In this document: positions 24,494-34,726 of the stretch, one piece after another
Numbering within the stretch: the stretch's first letter is position 1
How the letters are laid out: each line of letters opens with the position of its first letter
DNA from: Labilibaculum sp.
GTDB lineage: Bacteria; Bacteroidota; Bacteroidia; Bacteroidales; Marinifilaceae
DNA length: 64,000 bases
Direction: 5' to 3'
NCBI RefSeq assembly: GCF_963664555.1
Contig: NZ_OY761461.1
Coordinates: 3,100,001 to 3,164,000, forward strand
Position numbers and translations under genes: made by a program
The notes under the pieces: model-generated
What the model was told of the DNA's origin: nothing
Database searches by the model: none
Seen by the model: the letters and a program-made list of their open reading frames with translations, nothing else

Positions 24494-25915
24494 CTACTTT
24501 AAATCAGGCATTTGTTCTCGTGTAATTACATAAGTATTGCTAAAAGCATTCGTCCACCAAGCAACATTGGCATGTTCATGAACGTTACCCGCAAAATCTG
24601 ATTCATTTGTATCATTTGTTCTTTCGTAATCGTACCAAGGCATAAAATAAGACCATTTAGCTCCGGCATTCCATTGTTCAGAAATATCAGCCGTGTTGCC
24701 ACATTCACTTAGAGTGATCATTTTAGTAGGATAAGTTTGCTGAATTGTATTGAATTCAGCAGCAATAGAAGCTACTTCAGCATTATTATAAATGTCTCTT
24801 CCCACGATATCAACATAGTTGTCACCAGGATAGAAGGCGTTGTCTTTTGTTTGTGTAGTCCACACCCATATCAAATTATTTAGTCCTTGAGCTTTAAAAT
24901 AATCGAACATAAAAACCCAAAGTTCTTTGTAGGTATCTGCACCGTCAGTACCCCACCAAAACCACGCTTCACCATTCGTATATTCATATGTATTACCTGC
25001 TGCTTCGTGCAATGGCCGCCAAATAACGGGGATGTTTTTAACCTGAAGCAATTTTAAGTATCCAACTATTTCTTCTAAATCAGCTTTGGCAACCGTATTT
25101 TCCCAAGTGCCATCTATTGTAACATTTGAAGCCTTAAAAGTTGTTTCTTCCGGTTTATAAGTATAATCTGCAGAACCTTCGTAGGTAGGAACAATCCAGT
25201 GCCATCCAGCACTTATGATCCCATTGTTGCTCCACCAATCCTCAACAACAGAAATGTCAGAATAATCAACCCAATCGACAGGAGAATAAGGCAAATGAAC
25301 GTAATCAAACGTTGCAATTGCAGGATATTTCCCTGTATGCTGTTTCACCCATTCGGCCTCGTTGATGTTCCAGTTCACATTGGCCATTGCAGAGGAAATT
25401 ATTTTTTCCCCATAGTTCTCCTTTAAAAAGGAATACAGATTTGTGGCTTCCGGGGAAGGATTATCAACGGCAAGCATATTTGTAATATCTACAGCTTGGT
25501 TTGCTGCAGTTGTAAAACTTATTGAAATTTGGGCTGAATTTACGGCTCCGTTTACTACTTTTAAAGCCAAGGCATCAATGATCAAAGTATATTCCGTTTC
25601 AGTCTGAAGAGTTGAAAAAGTTACCGTTAAAACATTTTCTTCAGCAGTTACACTGCTTACAACATTATTATTTAAGTGAAATTTGGATTCTGAAACAACA
25701 ATTAGGTTGCTTTCAAACACCAATTGCATAGCGGTTGTTTTTGTATCTACCTCTGTAGCCCCATCTTCAGGATTTGAGCTTACCAAATGTGGAGGTTCAA
25801 GTACTTCAGGCTCATCCGGGCCACTTTCAGCACCACATGATAAAACAAAAAGTACAAATAAAATAAGTAACAAACTTCTAACTACTTGATTATATAGAAT
25901 TTTTTTTTGAAGCAT
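24494..25915 (-). CDS. GH26 endo-beta-mannanase with N-terminal Ig-like domain, lipoprotein
   Basis: A 473-residue lipoprotein (lipobox VLSC, Cys27). Residues about 40-140 form a Big_5/Ig-like domain (PPHLVSSNPEDGATEVDTKTTAM). The GH26 barrel follows (about 150-465) with acid/base Glu304 in WRPLHEAAGN and nucleophile Glu404 in TLSECGN. It resembles surface GH26 mannanases that make mannobiose. It follows the two TIG surface proteins, separated by an 82-nt gap with a long hairpin. Confidence 0.87.
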   Translation of the reverse strand: MLQKKILYNQVVRSLLLILFVLFVLSCGAESGPDEPEVLEPPHLVSSNPEDGATEVDTKTTAMQLVFESNLIVVSESKFHLNNNVVSSVTAEENVLTVTFSTLQTETEYTLIIDALALKVVNGAVNSAQISISFTTAANQAVDITNMLAVDNPSPEATNLYSFLKENYGEKIISSAMANVNWNINEAEWVKQHTGKYPAIATFDYVHLPYSPVDWVDYSDISVVEDWWSNNGIISAGWHWIVPTYEGSADYTYKPEETTFKASNVTIDGTWENTVAKADLEEIVGYLKLLQVKNIPVIWRPLHEAAGNTYEYTNGEAWFWWGTDGADTYKELWVFMFDYFKAQGLNNLIWVWTTQTKDNAFYPGDNYVDIVGRDIYNNAEVASIAAEFNTIQQTYPTKMITLSECGNTADISEQWNAGAKWSYFMPWYDYERTNDTNESDFAGNVHEHANVAWWTNAFSNTYVITREQMPDLK

Positions 25916-25930
25916 TATTGATTATTTTAA

Positions 25931-25969
25931 CCTTATTGCTTTTCTCTTTCGAGAAAAAAAGCAATAAGG
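25931..25969. terminator. Long intercistronic hairpin inside the mannan locus
   Basis: CCTTATTGCTTTT and AAAAAGCAATAAGG arms plus inner CTC/GAG pairs around TTTC. On the minus strand it lies between the second TIG gene and the GH26 gene, 29 nt after the TIG stop, and is followed by TTAAAATAAT, a poor T-run. It may be a partial terminator or an RNA-stability element that sets different levels for surface proteins and enzymes. Confidence 0.5.
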
Positions 25970-25997
25970 TTTATTGAATAAATAAGTTAAAATTTAA

Positions 25998-28277
25998 TTA
26001 AGACCCGATAGAAACTTCTGTCGCAGTATAATCATGACCACTGATTATCAGTCCTCCCGATTGCAATGCTGTTAAAATATCAGCAGTAATGGTCAATTCA
26101 AAATCTCCGGTTATATCAAAGTAATCCGTTCCGGCAGCTATTTCTGTCCATGATCCATTTTTAAACGAACCTTGTGCACCAGTCTGAACATCTGTGGCTT
26201 TTACGTGAATTACATCGCCAACATTTGCAGAAGTAAAAAGATCAGCAGATAATTGAATATTCCCAGACCAATCACCAGGCATAACTTGTGAGCCTGTCCA
26301 AATTGTTTCAGAAGCTGAAGCCTCGAAAGTAATAACAGACACCTTTGAAACAACCAAATTTTGCCCTTGTATTACTATAGCAGTTTCGGACCATCCGTCA
26401 CTTGTATTTAATATCTGATCCAGAAATCCTTGTGTCAATTCCATTTCGTAGGATGTCTGTACTTCATCAGTAAATTCAAGCATAGCCTGTTGCCCCCAGT
26501 TCGCATCATTAATCTGCATTTGTCCGGGAGTACCTGAAACTGTAAAATAAAATTTCAAAATTGACCCGGCCTTCACTCCTTCAAAAGAAGGTTTGTAAAG
26601 ACGAAATGCTCCACCAGCAGCTTCATTTGCCCATGATCCTAAATCATGAGTCTCATTCATAATCACAGTTTCGATACTACTTACGCCAATTACTGAAATT
26701 GTATATGAAATACTTCCTGTTGCAGAAATCAAAGTTAACTCGGTTTTGCCACTAGCCTTACTTGGAATAAACACATACATAGTGGTTCCTTCAACAAAAG
26801 AACTTGTCGTATTGCCATCAACTTTTACCTCTGTTAATGCAGCACCATTTACCACATCAATTGAAAATACTTTACCTGAATTAATCTCTGTTTCGAAGTC
26901 AGGAAGAACCGGGATATAACAATAATCAGGACTATTTATAGTTACAGAAGAAGTATTAACGGCAGCTCCATTAATCATTGTCAGGATCAACTCACCCGTT
27001 GTGGCCTCCATAGGAACAGTAACAGTTATACTTGTGCCGGATTCAGGAGTTACATCAACCGTTAAATCATTGCCAAAAGTAACCGATTTAACCAAATCTA
27101 AATCTGTACCGGTAATCGTGATATCATTATTTGCATCCACCGGATTTGGAGTCACATCTGCAATGATTGGTTTTACCAGCACAATTGCATCTGTTGGTAC
27201 ACTTTTACCTGAAGCGGTATTAAGAGTTACGACTCCATCAACAGCATCATTCGGTATAACAACAGTAATACCGGTTCCATTATAGGTGAAATCAGTAATT
27301 GCAGTTCCTCCTGTAAACTGTACCGAAGTTGTTAAATCAAGGTCAGATCCGGTAATAAGCACTTCAAGTTCTGCTCTGTAACGATTTACTGCTGCAATAG
27401 TAAGTGCTGATGGGACAACAGTTGTTATGGATTCTGAACTAATTACTTCCACGCCGGAATATGCCTTCAGGACAATAGGACCATCTTGAATATAAGCAGA
27501 ACTTACAATTTCTATTGATGTTGAAGTAACGGATACAAAATCTTTAGCCACAACCAAAGAATCTCCGGAAAAAATAATTTCTGATACCAAATCAAGATTT
27601 GCTCCACTAATCACTATGTTTTCACCAGCCTTAACAAGCGTTGGCGAGAAACTTGTTAGGCTTGGTTGTAAAATAGTTAATTCTAAATCAGAATAAAGTT
27701 GATTTTCATGAACATCTTCTACAATAATTTTACCGGAAACAGCCACTTTTGGAACTTTTAAAACAATTTCTTTACGAGACTGAGACACAAAATTTGCAGA
27801 ATCAACACTTGCATTTCCCTGAAAAACAACCTTAACAATATTGTTAAGGTAATCACCACTAATTGTAACCTCTTCTCCTTCCCGAACAGCTGTTTCGACA
27901 GGCGCAATTGATGTGATCGAATAAGGTTCGGTGTACCCAATTCTTGATTTTGTTGTAATAGAACCTCCTTTGTACTTTAAAATTACAAGACCAGGTTCAG
28001 CCTCTTGCGGTACTGTAATGGTTATTTCAGAACTACTAAGTACAGTGATATTGCTTACCTCGATATTATCCGGTAAAACTACAGAGGTAACTAAGTCCAG
28101 ATCCTGTCCGATAAAATGAATATCAGTCCCACGTAAAACCGGGCTTGGACCAAACGAATACAGCTCAACACTTCCCCCATTATCATCGTCTTTGTCGCAA
28201 GAAACAACAAAGATGCCAGCCAATAGTGTAAAGCATATTAATGCTATACGTAATCGATTATATATATTATTTTTCAT
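25998..28277 (-). CDS. Multi-TIG-domain surface glycan-binding lipoprotein
   Basis: A 759-residue lipoprotein (lipobox VVSC, Cys27, followed by acidic DKDDDNGG typical of surface export). It has about six IPT/TIG repeats, each with a P-x(n)-G-x-x-I/V-x-I-x-G-x-(D/N)LD motif, for example VLRGTDIHFIGQDLDLV and VDANNDITITGTDLDLV. The last 250 residues lack the repeat and are probably the carbohydrate-binding end, rich in Trp. Position after SusD fits a SusE/SGBP role in capturing mannan at the cell surface. Confidence 0.82.
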   Translation of the reverse strand: MKNNIYNRLRIALICFTLLAGIFVVSCDKDDDNGGSVELYSFGPSPVLRGTDIHFIGQDLDLVTSVVLPDNIEVSNITVLSSSEITITVPQEAEPGLVILKYKGGSITTKSRIGYTEPYSITSIAPVETAVREGEEVTISGDYLNNIVKVVFQGNASVDSANFVSQSRKEIVLKVPKVAVSGKIIVEDVHENQLYSDLELTILQPSLTSFSPTLVKAGENIVISGANLDLVSEIIFSGDSLVVAKDFVSVTSTSIEIVSSAYIQDGPIVLKAYSGVEVISSESITTVVPSALTIAAVNRYRAELEVLITGSDLDLTTSVQFTGGTAITDFTYNGTGITVVIPNDAVDGVVTLNTASGKSVPTDAIVLVKPIIADVTPNPVDANNDITITGTDLDLVKSVTFGNDLTVDVTPESGTSITVTVPMEATTGELILTMINGAAVNTSSVTINSPDYCYIPVLPDFETEINSGKVFSIDVVNGAALTEVKVDGNTTSSFVEGTTMYVFIPSKASGKTELTLISATGSISYTISVIGVSSIETVIMNETHDLGSWANEAAGGAFRLYKPSFEGVKAGSILKFYFTVSGTPGQMQINDANWGQQAMLEFTDEVQTSYEMELTQGFLDQILNTSDGWSETAIVIQGQNLVVSKVSVITFEASASETIWTGSQVMPGDWSGNIQLSADLFTSANVGDVIHVKATDVQTGAQGSFKNGSWTEIAAGTDYFDITGDFELTITADILTALQSGGLIISGHDYTATEVSIGS

Positions 28278-28303
28278 AACTAAAATACGTTTTTGTTCGA
28301 TTT

Positions 28304-29488
28304 TTACTCTTTACTATTCACAAGGCGAACATTATCAATCCACATTTTCAACCCGAATTCGGCAGTTGACTCGTTAACCGCACCAAACCACATCACATTT
28401 AAATTCTGAAGTTCACCCAGACTTGTTATAGCACGATCTGTTTCTGATTCATCTTTGCTATAAATAAAATCTGAAATTGGCATACTTACAGTAATCCAAT
28501 CATCGGTAACATAGTTCTCAGAAACGCCGTTATTGTTGTATGGTTTCCAGTGATATTGAGCATTGGCACCATCTACATTGTGGCTGCCGTCGTTGTCAAA
28601 CCAAATTAACATTGGAGTATCATGCCACTCATGACAATAACATTCAAATTTCAACACATAATCACTTGCATCCCCCTCTGAAACAAGAGGCTGTGCATTA
28701 GGATTAATGTATAATAATTGAATTGAATTTGCAGGCCATGCCCAAGAACCAGTTGTTCCTTCAAAATTCACATAACTGCCCGAAATTCCATTTTCAGAGG
28801 CAAAATCAGATAATCCCCAATTATTCCATGCTGTTGGATTTTCTCCATCAATAAAAATATCTGAGTCATCTCTAAAAATAAAAGATGTGCGCTCTGTCCC
28901 ATAATCATTTGTTACAGTAATGTAACCTTTCATCGTTCCGTTTGGCACGACAGCCGTAATATATTCGTCGGTAAACTCAAGCACTTCAGCCTGCAAATTA
29001 CCTGGAAATAAAACTTTAATATCACCATTTGCTGTTGGGAAAAAGTAGGAACCATAAATCGTAATTTCTGCAGCATCTTTTGCCCATTCGCAGCTTACTG
29101 ATTTAATCTTTGGAGGCGTAATTTTAGTTATAAAATCATAAACCAAACTTTTACCCGAAGAAGTATTTAATGTAATCGTATTTGTTACTTCATCAGGAAT
29201 AGATCCAGGTACTGTAACAACTATTGAATGTGATGTTACAAAGTTTGGATTTAATTTAGCTTGTTGATCATTAAAATAAACCGATACAACACCTTGCAGG
29301 TCTTTTCCTATTATTGCAATGGTTTGCCCCATTGAAGCACTTACAAGTAAAGAGTCCGAAGCTGCCGCATCGGTAGGACGTACGTATTGAATGGAAGGTG
29401 TACCTCCATCACTATCATCATCATTACAGGCAGTAACACCAAGTATTACTACAAATAGTAATGATAATATTTTTAGTATGTTTTTCAT
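28304..29488 (-). CDS. TIG-domain surface glycan-binding lipoprotein (SusE-position)
   Basis: A 394-residue lipoprotein (lipobox GVTAC, Cys21, then NDDDSDGG). Two or three TIG domains cover residues 28-200 (DSLLVSASMGQTIAIIGKDLQGV; AKDAAEITIYGSYFF), and the C-terminal half is Trp-rich (AWNNWGL, GSWAWPANS, YCHEWHDTPMLIWFD), as in mannan/glucomannan-binding SGBPs. I chose the ATG at 29488; the frame continues upstream to 29584 only because leader element copy C happens to stay open in the same frame. No enzyme motif is seen. Confidence 0.8.
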   Translation of the reverse strand: MKNILKILSLLFVVILGVTACNDDDSDGGTPSIQYVRPTDAAASDSLLVSASMGQTIAIIGKDLQGVVSVYFNDQQAKLNPNFVTSHSIVVTVPGSIPDEVTNTITLNTSSGKSLVYDFITKITPPKIKSVSCEWAKDAAEITIYGSYFFPTANGDIKVLFPGNLQAEVLEFTDEYITAVVPNGTMKGYITVTNDYGTERTSFIFRDDSDIFIDGENPTAWNNWGLSDFASENGISGSYVNFEGTTGSWAWPANSIQLLYINPNAQPLVSEGDASDYVLKFECYCHEWHDTPMLIWFDNDGSHNVDGANAQYHWKPYNNNGVSENYVTDDWITVSMPISDFIYSKDESETDRAITSLGELQNLNVMWFGAVNESTAEFGLKMWIDNVRLVNSKE

Positions 29489-29586
29489 ATGATTATAATT
29501 TGTTTTTGATTTGCCATATAGAACTTGCCATGCAGGAATAATCATCTTCTGTTTGTCAAAATCACTTTGGCATGGACGTTTCATAT
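29489..29586 (-). promoter_or_regulatory. Dispersed leader element, copy C (5' of TIG surface protein)
   Basis: On the minus strand it runs from ATG-AAA-CG (ATG at 29584) to the TIG gene ATG at 29488, 96 nt. It shares GATGATTATT, CATGGCAAGTTCTATATGGCA and the end CAAATTATAATC with copy B. Inner arms CCATGC and GCATGG pair perfectly. In this copy TAA of the leader ORF has become CAA, and one base is lost relative to B, so the leader ORF stays open and is fused in frame to the TIG gene. It fills the 153-nt gap after SusD. Confidence 0.62.
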
Positions 29587-29641
29587 GTTTATTTTTTTTT
29601 TATCCTTAATGATAAGGAGTTTACTATAGTCACAACACATT

Positions 29642-31363
29642 CTATTCACCATAATAGTCAACAGCACCTTCAAGCAAGATAGGAGCTTTAGTAGTTACCT
29701 CTGCTGGTAAACTAATATACATTGAAGAACTATTGAAAACGATATTATTAACACGTTCTCCATCCCATTCTCCATTATCAGTAGTTTCCCATCCTATTAT
29801 ATAAGAGTTTCGATCGTTCTCAAGAATATATTTGTCAGCAGTAGATAATCCCTCCTGATCCATACTATTATAATCGAACACATACAACTGATCTCTTTTC
29901 ATGCTATTTAAATATTCTATAGCTGCAGTGTTGTTTCTATAGTAGTAACGTTTTATATCGTACCATGAATTAGCCTCAAAAGCAAATTCCTTACGACGCT
30001 CTTTAATCAAATCAATGTAAGTTAAAGGAGCAGAAACATTGTAACCAGCACCATGAGTATCCAATACCTTATTGATGTACCCAATAGCGGCTGCATCAGA
30101 GGTTGTTTCGCTTAAACCCATTGATGCTTCGGCATAAAGAAAGTAAACATCAGAAAGTCGTTGAACGTAGATATTGTTCCCTGCATCCTGATTTGTTCCA
30201 ACTTGTCCTCCCGTGTCAGCAGATTTACCAATAACATATTTTTTAATGTGAGCTAACATACCATTCGTCGATTCTACCTGAGTATCTAAATCTTCAGGAT
30301 CGCGGTAAGAGAATTGGTATGTGTATCCACCATTGGCCTTGTCCAGATTTTCATAGTAATCTCCATGGGTCATATAAGTCCATTTACGGCGGGCATCATT
30401 AGGGTGTTCTGCAAAAAGTTCCTGAAGAGAAATGGTTGGTCCCTTACCTGCTCCCCATGTTTGGTCGGCAATACGAGATCCCCGGCTCCAATTCACATTT
30501 CGTGAATTCCCATCGCCGTAATTTCCTACCATACATTGAATAGAAAAAAGAGATTCTGAACTATTATTCGCTTCTACATCAAACATTGTAGAAAAATTAT
30601 CATACAAAGCCAGGTTCGAATCTTCAATTACCTGACGGGCATATTCCTTGGCTAAGCTAAAGTATTCGCTATTCCCCTCATAAGCTCCTCTTGTTACATA
30701 AACTTTTGCCAACATTCCTAATGCCGACCATTTGGTTACGCGGCCTTCGTCATCCGTTTTTGAAAGAATACCTGCTGCAAACTCCAAATCTTCACACATG
30801 AATCTGTATAGGTTTGACTGTGTATGTTTATTAACATAAATATCAGCGACATTTCCTGAAGTAATTAACTCTGTGGCATTTTCAATAATTGGCGCTTCTC
30901 CCCAGTTTTCAGCTATAAAATAATAGGCAACGGCTCTCATATAACGGGCTTCGCCAAGCGCTTTTTGTATTACATCTTCTGAAATACCGTTTTCACGTGC
31001 TGCCGATGGCATATCATTTATAATCGAGTTAGAAAAAGATACTACCCGATACAAACCTTCCCAGCCAGTATTATTGAATTTATTACCAGCTCCAACCTTG
31101 TTGTAGTAAAACTGACCTTCGGCATCATAGGTATAATACAAATCACCTGCTAATTCGTCTCCGGCCAACCACATAAATTGAGAATGAAAATCCCACCAAA
31201 CACTACCATATAGCGATGCGGTATTCGCCCTAACATTAGCCTCAGAAGTATAATAATTTTCTGCAACAAGAGAATCCTGCGGCACCACAGTCAGAAAATC
31301 GTCACAACCACCCATTGTCATTACAACAATCAAAAAATATATGATTTTAAATAAATTTTTCAT
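29642..31363 (-). CDS. SusD/RagB family surface lipoprotein
   Basis: A 573-residue SusD homologue: lipobox GGC (Cys20), N-terminal SusD-like domain with TPR helices (ANTASLYGSVWWDF; ALGEARYMRAVAYYFIAENWGEAPII) and the C-terminal RagB half containing VYFLYAEASMGL and LIKERRKEFAFEANSWYDIKRY, the usual conserved end motif. It is the lid of the SusC transporter and binds mannan fragments at the cell surface. It starts 17 nt after SusC, the standard arrangement. Confidence 0.93.
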   Translation of the reverse strand: MKNLFKIIYFLIVVMTMGGCDDFLTVVPQDSLVAENYYTSEANVRANTASLYGSVWWDFHSQFMWLAGDELAGDLYYTYDAEGQFYYNKVGAGNKFNNTGWEGLYRVVSFSNSIINDMPSAARENGISEDVIQKALGEARYMRAVAYYFIAENWGEAPIIENATELITSGNVADIYVNKHTQSNLYRFMCEDLEFAAGILSKTDDEGRVTKWSALGMLAKVYVTRGAYEGNSEYFSLAKEYARQVIEDSNLALYDNFSTMFDVEANNSSESLFSIQCMVGNYGDGNSRNVNWSRGSRIADQTWGAGKGPTISLQELFAEHPNDARRKWTYMTHGDYYENLDKANGGYTYQFSYRDPEDLDTQVESTNGMLAHIKKYVIGKSADTGGQVGTNQDAGNNIYVQRLSDVYFLYAEASMGLSETTSDAAAIGYINKVLDTHGAGYNVSAPLTYIDLIKERRKEFAFEANSWYDIKRYYYRNNTAAIEYLNSMKRDQLYVFDYNSMDQEGLSTADKYILENDRNSYIIGWETTDNGEWDGERVNNIVFNSSSMYISLPAEVTTKAPILLEGAVDYYGE

Positions 31364-31380
31364 TTTCTTAATTTTTTAGT

Positions 31381-34300
31381 TTAAAATCCAACATTAATAC
31401 CAAAAGTATAAGTACGAGGAGTTGGATAACGTCCCATATCAATATTTTGATACAATGCAGATTGATTGTAAGCTCCAACTTCAGGGTCGTAACCAGAATA
31501 ATTTGTCCATGTAAAGACATTTTGTACAGTCCCATAAATTTTAGCATTATTTAATCCGACTAACTTAAGAGCCGATTTTGGAATGCTGTATCCAAGTGTA
31601 ATATTGGATATCCTTAAATAACTTCCATCTTCAATCCAACGATCACTCATCCTGGTATTTCTGTTAAAATCGTTAGTTGACGGGCGAGGAATATTGGCTT
31701 CCGGATTTAGAAGATATGCATTACCAGAACCATCGGAACCAACCTGAGCACGATTGACAACAGCCTTTGACTGATTATCCCAGATAGAGGTCATTCCCTC
31801 TGTTCTTACGCGTGAAAAATTCAAAACATCACCACCATAAACACCGTTTATCCCAACTGTTAATTCAAAGTTTTTATAGCTGAAAGTATTATTAAATCCG
31901 AATGTAAATTCAGGATTAGGATCTCCTATTACAGTCTGATCATTATCATCAATAACCCCATCAGAATTTAAATCCTGAAATTTAATATCTCCCACATAAA
32001 CTCCTGTTTTCTGATTGTATAAATTCAGATCAGAATTTCCCGGATCTTCAACTTGAACAGGTGAGTTTAATATATCTTCTTCATTGGTAAATAAACGATC
32101 AGTTTTGTATCCATAATACACTCCCATCGGTTGACCAACCATAATAGCTGTAGCTGTTTGGAATTCACTCCACCAATCCAAATTCCCATAAAGCACCTGA
32201 GAATCATCATTTAAGGCAAGCACCTTATTTCTGTTTACTGAAACCACAACATCAGAAGACCATTTAAAATTATTATTCGATATGTTTATCGTATTCAAAG
32301 ATATCTCAACCCCTTGGTTCCGAGTCTCTCCAATATTAACATAAGGAGCAGCAATTCCTGAATATTCATCTTTGTCCCCCAGATAGGAAGGAATTGAAAC
32401 CTGCATCAATAGGTCTTTAGTTGATTTTCGATACATATCAACTGTTAAAGAGATTTTATTTTGAATAATCCCCATATCAATACCAGCATTGTATTGTTGA
32501 GATGCTTCCCATTTTAGTTTTGGATTTGATACATTGGCCAATCGGTAAGCTGTTCCTAAAGGAGTCGTCATGGTATGCATAGCAGAACCGTATTTATAAG
32601 TCCCAATATTGCTATTACCTACCATACCATAACCTAATCTTAATTTCAAGTTGCTGACTAATTCAGAATCTTTAAGAAATGATTCCTGCGAAACTCTCCA
32701 CGCGACAGCTGCAGAAGGAAAATATCCCCATTTGTTATCTCCTCCAAACTTCGAAGATCCATCCGCACGCATGGTTGCAGTTACAAGGTATCTGTCATCA
32801 TAATTATAGTTGAGTCGACCAAATACCGAAGAACTGGTCGCTTCATCTTTCCAACCATCATTAGATACAAAATCGCCGTCTTCTGTCATTACAAAAATAT
32901 CATCAGTTGTAAAACCTTGCTTAATTAATGAAGTCCCTTCCCATGCATTTTTGGACATCTCCACACCTACCATGATACTAAAACCATGTTTTTCCAGCTT
33001 GAAATTATATGTTGCATAATTTTTCCATAACCAGTATACAGAATTGTCTTCGCGCTGCATCATCTTATTAAGGTTCGATTCAATCAGACCAAAATCGTAG
33101 GTCGGAATAAAACTTTTATTTTTGCTACTCGAAATATCATAACCAAACTCACTTCGGATATTCAAATTTTTCACCGGATCAATTGACAAATACACATTCC
33201 CCATGGCACGATTTCGAGTCAATGTATTGTTTTGCATTTTGGCTAACCAAACCGGATTGTACTGAGAGGCGCCGTTAATATCCCCTGGACCTGCCCATGT
33301 ACCGTCAAAGTTGAATACCGGTACGGAAGGCTGCATAGTTAAAGCCTGCATAATCACACCATCTGTACCATCTTGACGCGTTATTGTTTCATCGGTATGT
33401 GTAACAGCAAGAGAAGCACCCATTTTAAGCCATTTACGAACCTCTCCATCAACATTAAGACGTGAATTATATCGTTCAAAACCAGAGCCAAATATGATAC
33501 CATCCTGATTCATATAACCTACACTTGCAGCGAGTTTAAATTTTTCTGATCCTGCGGTTAATGATAGTTGATGCGATTGCAATGGTGCTGTTCGAAAAAT
33601 TGCATCCTGCCAATCTGTACCTTCTCCCAAAATAGAAGGATCCTTATATGCCTCATCAACTTCATTTTGCGTGAATTCTCCTAGTTCAACCTGATATTTA
33701 GCATAATCTCTCAAGTTCATCATATCGATCGTTTTGGCAACTTTTTGAAATGCCATGTAGCCTTCGTAGCTAATCTTTGCCTCACCGGATTGCCCCCTTC
33801 GGGTTTGAATAATTACAACACCATTGGCTCCTGCGGCTCCATATATTGCTGTTGCTGATGCATCTTTCAAAACATCCATAGATACAATATCTGATGGAGA
33901 AATGGTAGATAAAGGATTCACCTTTGTTTGTCCACCAGTTCCACCTGCCCAGGCAAAACCACCAATTTCTGATCCTTCACCGCTAAATGGAATACCATCA
34001 ATAACATAAAGTGGTTCGTTGGAATTGTTGATTGATGAAGCCCCACGTATACGAATGGATGCTGCTCCACCAGGAGCTCCGGAATTTTGAGTAACCTGAA
34101 CACCAGCCAATCTTCCTTTAAGCATTTGATCAGCATTGGAAATAGTCATTCCCTTAAGCTCGTCTGTTTTTACAGAACTAACAGCTCCTGTCAAATCACT
34201 TTTTTTCATCTTACCATATCCAACCACTACTACTTCATCCAAACCTTCTGTTTCAACTTCCATTTTCACATTCAACGAAGTAAGTTTAGATGCATCGATA

Positions 34301-34548
34301 ATTTTGTCTTTAAAACCAATAAAGGAAAATACAAGAACAGTTTTACCCTCTGGAATAGAGAAACTATAATTTCCGTCAACATCGCTGATAGTACCTTGCG
34401 TGGTACCTTTAATTACAATGGAAACCCCCGGTAATGGGAGCATTTGATCATCTGTTATTGTTCCGGTTATTATTTTATTTTGTCCGTAAGCCAATTGCTG
34501 TGAACAAAACAAGAAAACAATAACCAAGATTTGTAGACTCTTGTTCAT
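31381..34548 (-). CDS. SusC/RagA TonB-dependent outer-membrane transporter
   Basis: A 1055-residue protein of normal SusC length. Domains in order: signal peptide (to about 22), CarboxypepD_reg-like domain (ITGTITDDQMLPLPGVSIVIKGT), TonB-box-like region (DEVVVVGYGKMKKSDLTGAV), plug (ADQMLKGRLAGVQVTQNSGAPGG; PLYVIDGIPF; DVLKDASATAIYGAAGANGV), then the 22-strand barrel ending TYTFGINVGF. With SusD it forms the pedal-bin importer for mannooligosaccharides, powered by TonB. The leader of 178 nt to the GH130 gene is long enough for an own promoter, but I saw no clear boxes. Confidence 0.94.
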   Translation of the reverse strand: MNKSLQILVIVFLFCSQQLAYGQNKIITGTITDDQMLPLPGVSIVIKGTTQGTISDVDGNYSFSIPEGKTVLVFSFIGFKDKIIDASKLTSLNVKMEVETEGLDEVVVVGYGKMKKSDLTGAVSSVKTDELKGMTISNADQMLKGRLAGVQVTQNSGAPGGAASIRIRGASSINNSNEPLYVIDGIPFSGEGSEIGGFAWAGGTGGQTKVNPLSTISPSDIVSMDVLKDASATAIYGAAGANGVVIIQTRRGQSGEAKISYEGYMAFQKVAKTIDMMNLRDYAKYQVELGEFTQNEVDEAYKDPSILGEGTDWQDAIFRTAPLQSHQLSLTAGSEKFKLAASVGYMNQDGIIFGSGFERYNSRLNVDGEVRKWLKMGASLAVTHTDETITRQDGTDGVIMQALTMQPSVPVFNFDGTWAGPGDINGASQYNPVWLAKMQNNTLTRNRAMGNVYLSIDPVKNLNIRSEFGYDISSSKNKSFIPTYDFGLIESNLNKMMQREDNSVYWLWKNYATYNFKLEKHGFSIMVGVEMSKNAWEGTSLIKQGFTTDDIFVMTEDGDFVSNDGWKDEATSSSVFGRLNYNYDDRYLVTATMRADGSSKFGGDNKWGYFPSAAVAWRVSQESFLKDSELVSNLKLRLGYGMVGNSNIGTYKYGSAMHTMTTPLGTAYRLANVSNPKLKWEASQQYNAGIDMGIIQNKISLTVDMYRKSTKDLLMQVSIPSYLGDKDEYSGIAAPYVNIGETRNQGVEISLNTINISNNNFKWSSDVVVSVNRNKVLALNDDSQVLYGNLDWWSEFQTATAIMVGQPMGVYYGYKTDRLFTNEEDILNSPVQVEDPGNSDLNLYNQKTGVYVGDIKFQDLNSDGVIDDNDQTVIGDPNPEFTFGFNNTFSYKNFELTVGINGVYGGDVLNFSRVRTEGMTSIWDNQSKAVVNRAQVGSDGSGNAYLLNPEANIPRPSTNDFNRNTRMSDRWIEDGSYLRISNITLGYSIPKSALKLVGLNNAKIYGTVQNVFTWTNYSGYDPEVGAYNQSALYQNIDMGRYPTPRTYTFGINVGF

Positions 34549-34726
34549 AAAATATAGATTTAAATTTAAAAGGTTAAATTTATTTACACATTACACTCTG
34601 TAATTGTATTTTACTCATCATTAGTTAATAGTTACAAAAACAACATAAGTGATGACACAGCGCATTATTTTGTCTTTAAACATCAGTAGGGTGGCATAGA
34701 ATATAGCCTTTGGGCAGATTACTTTA

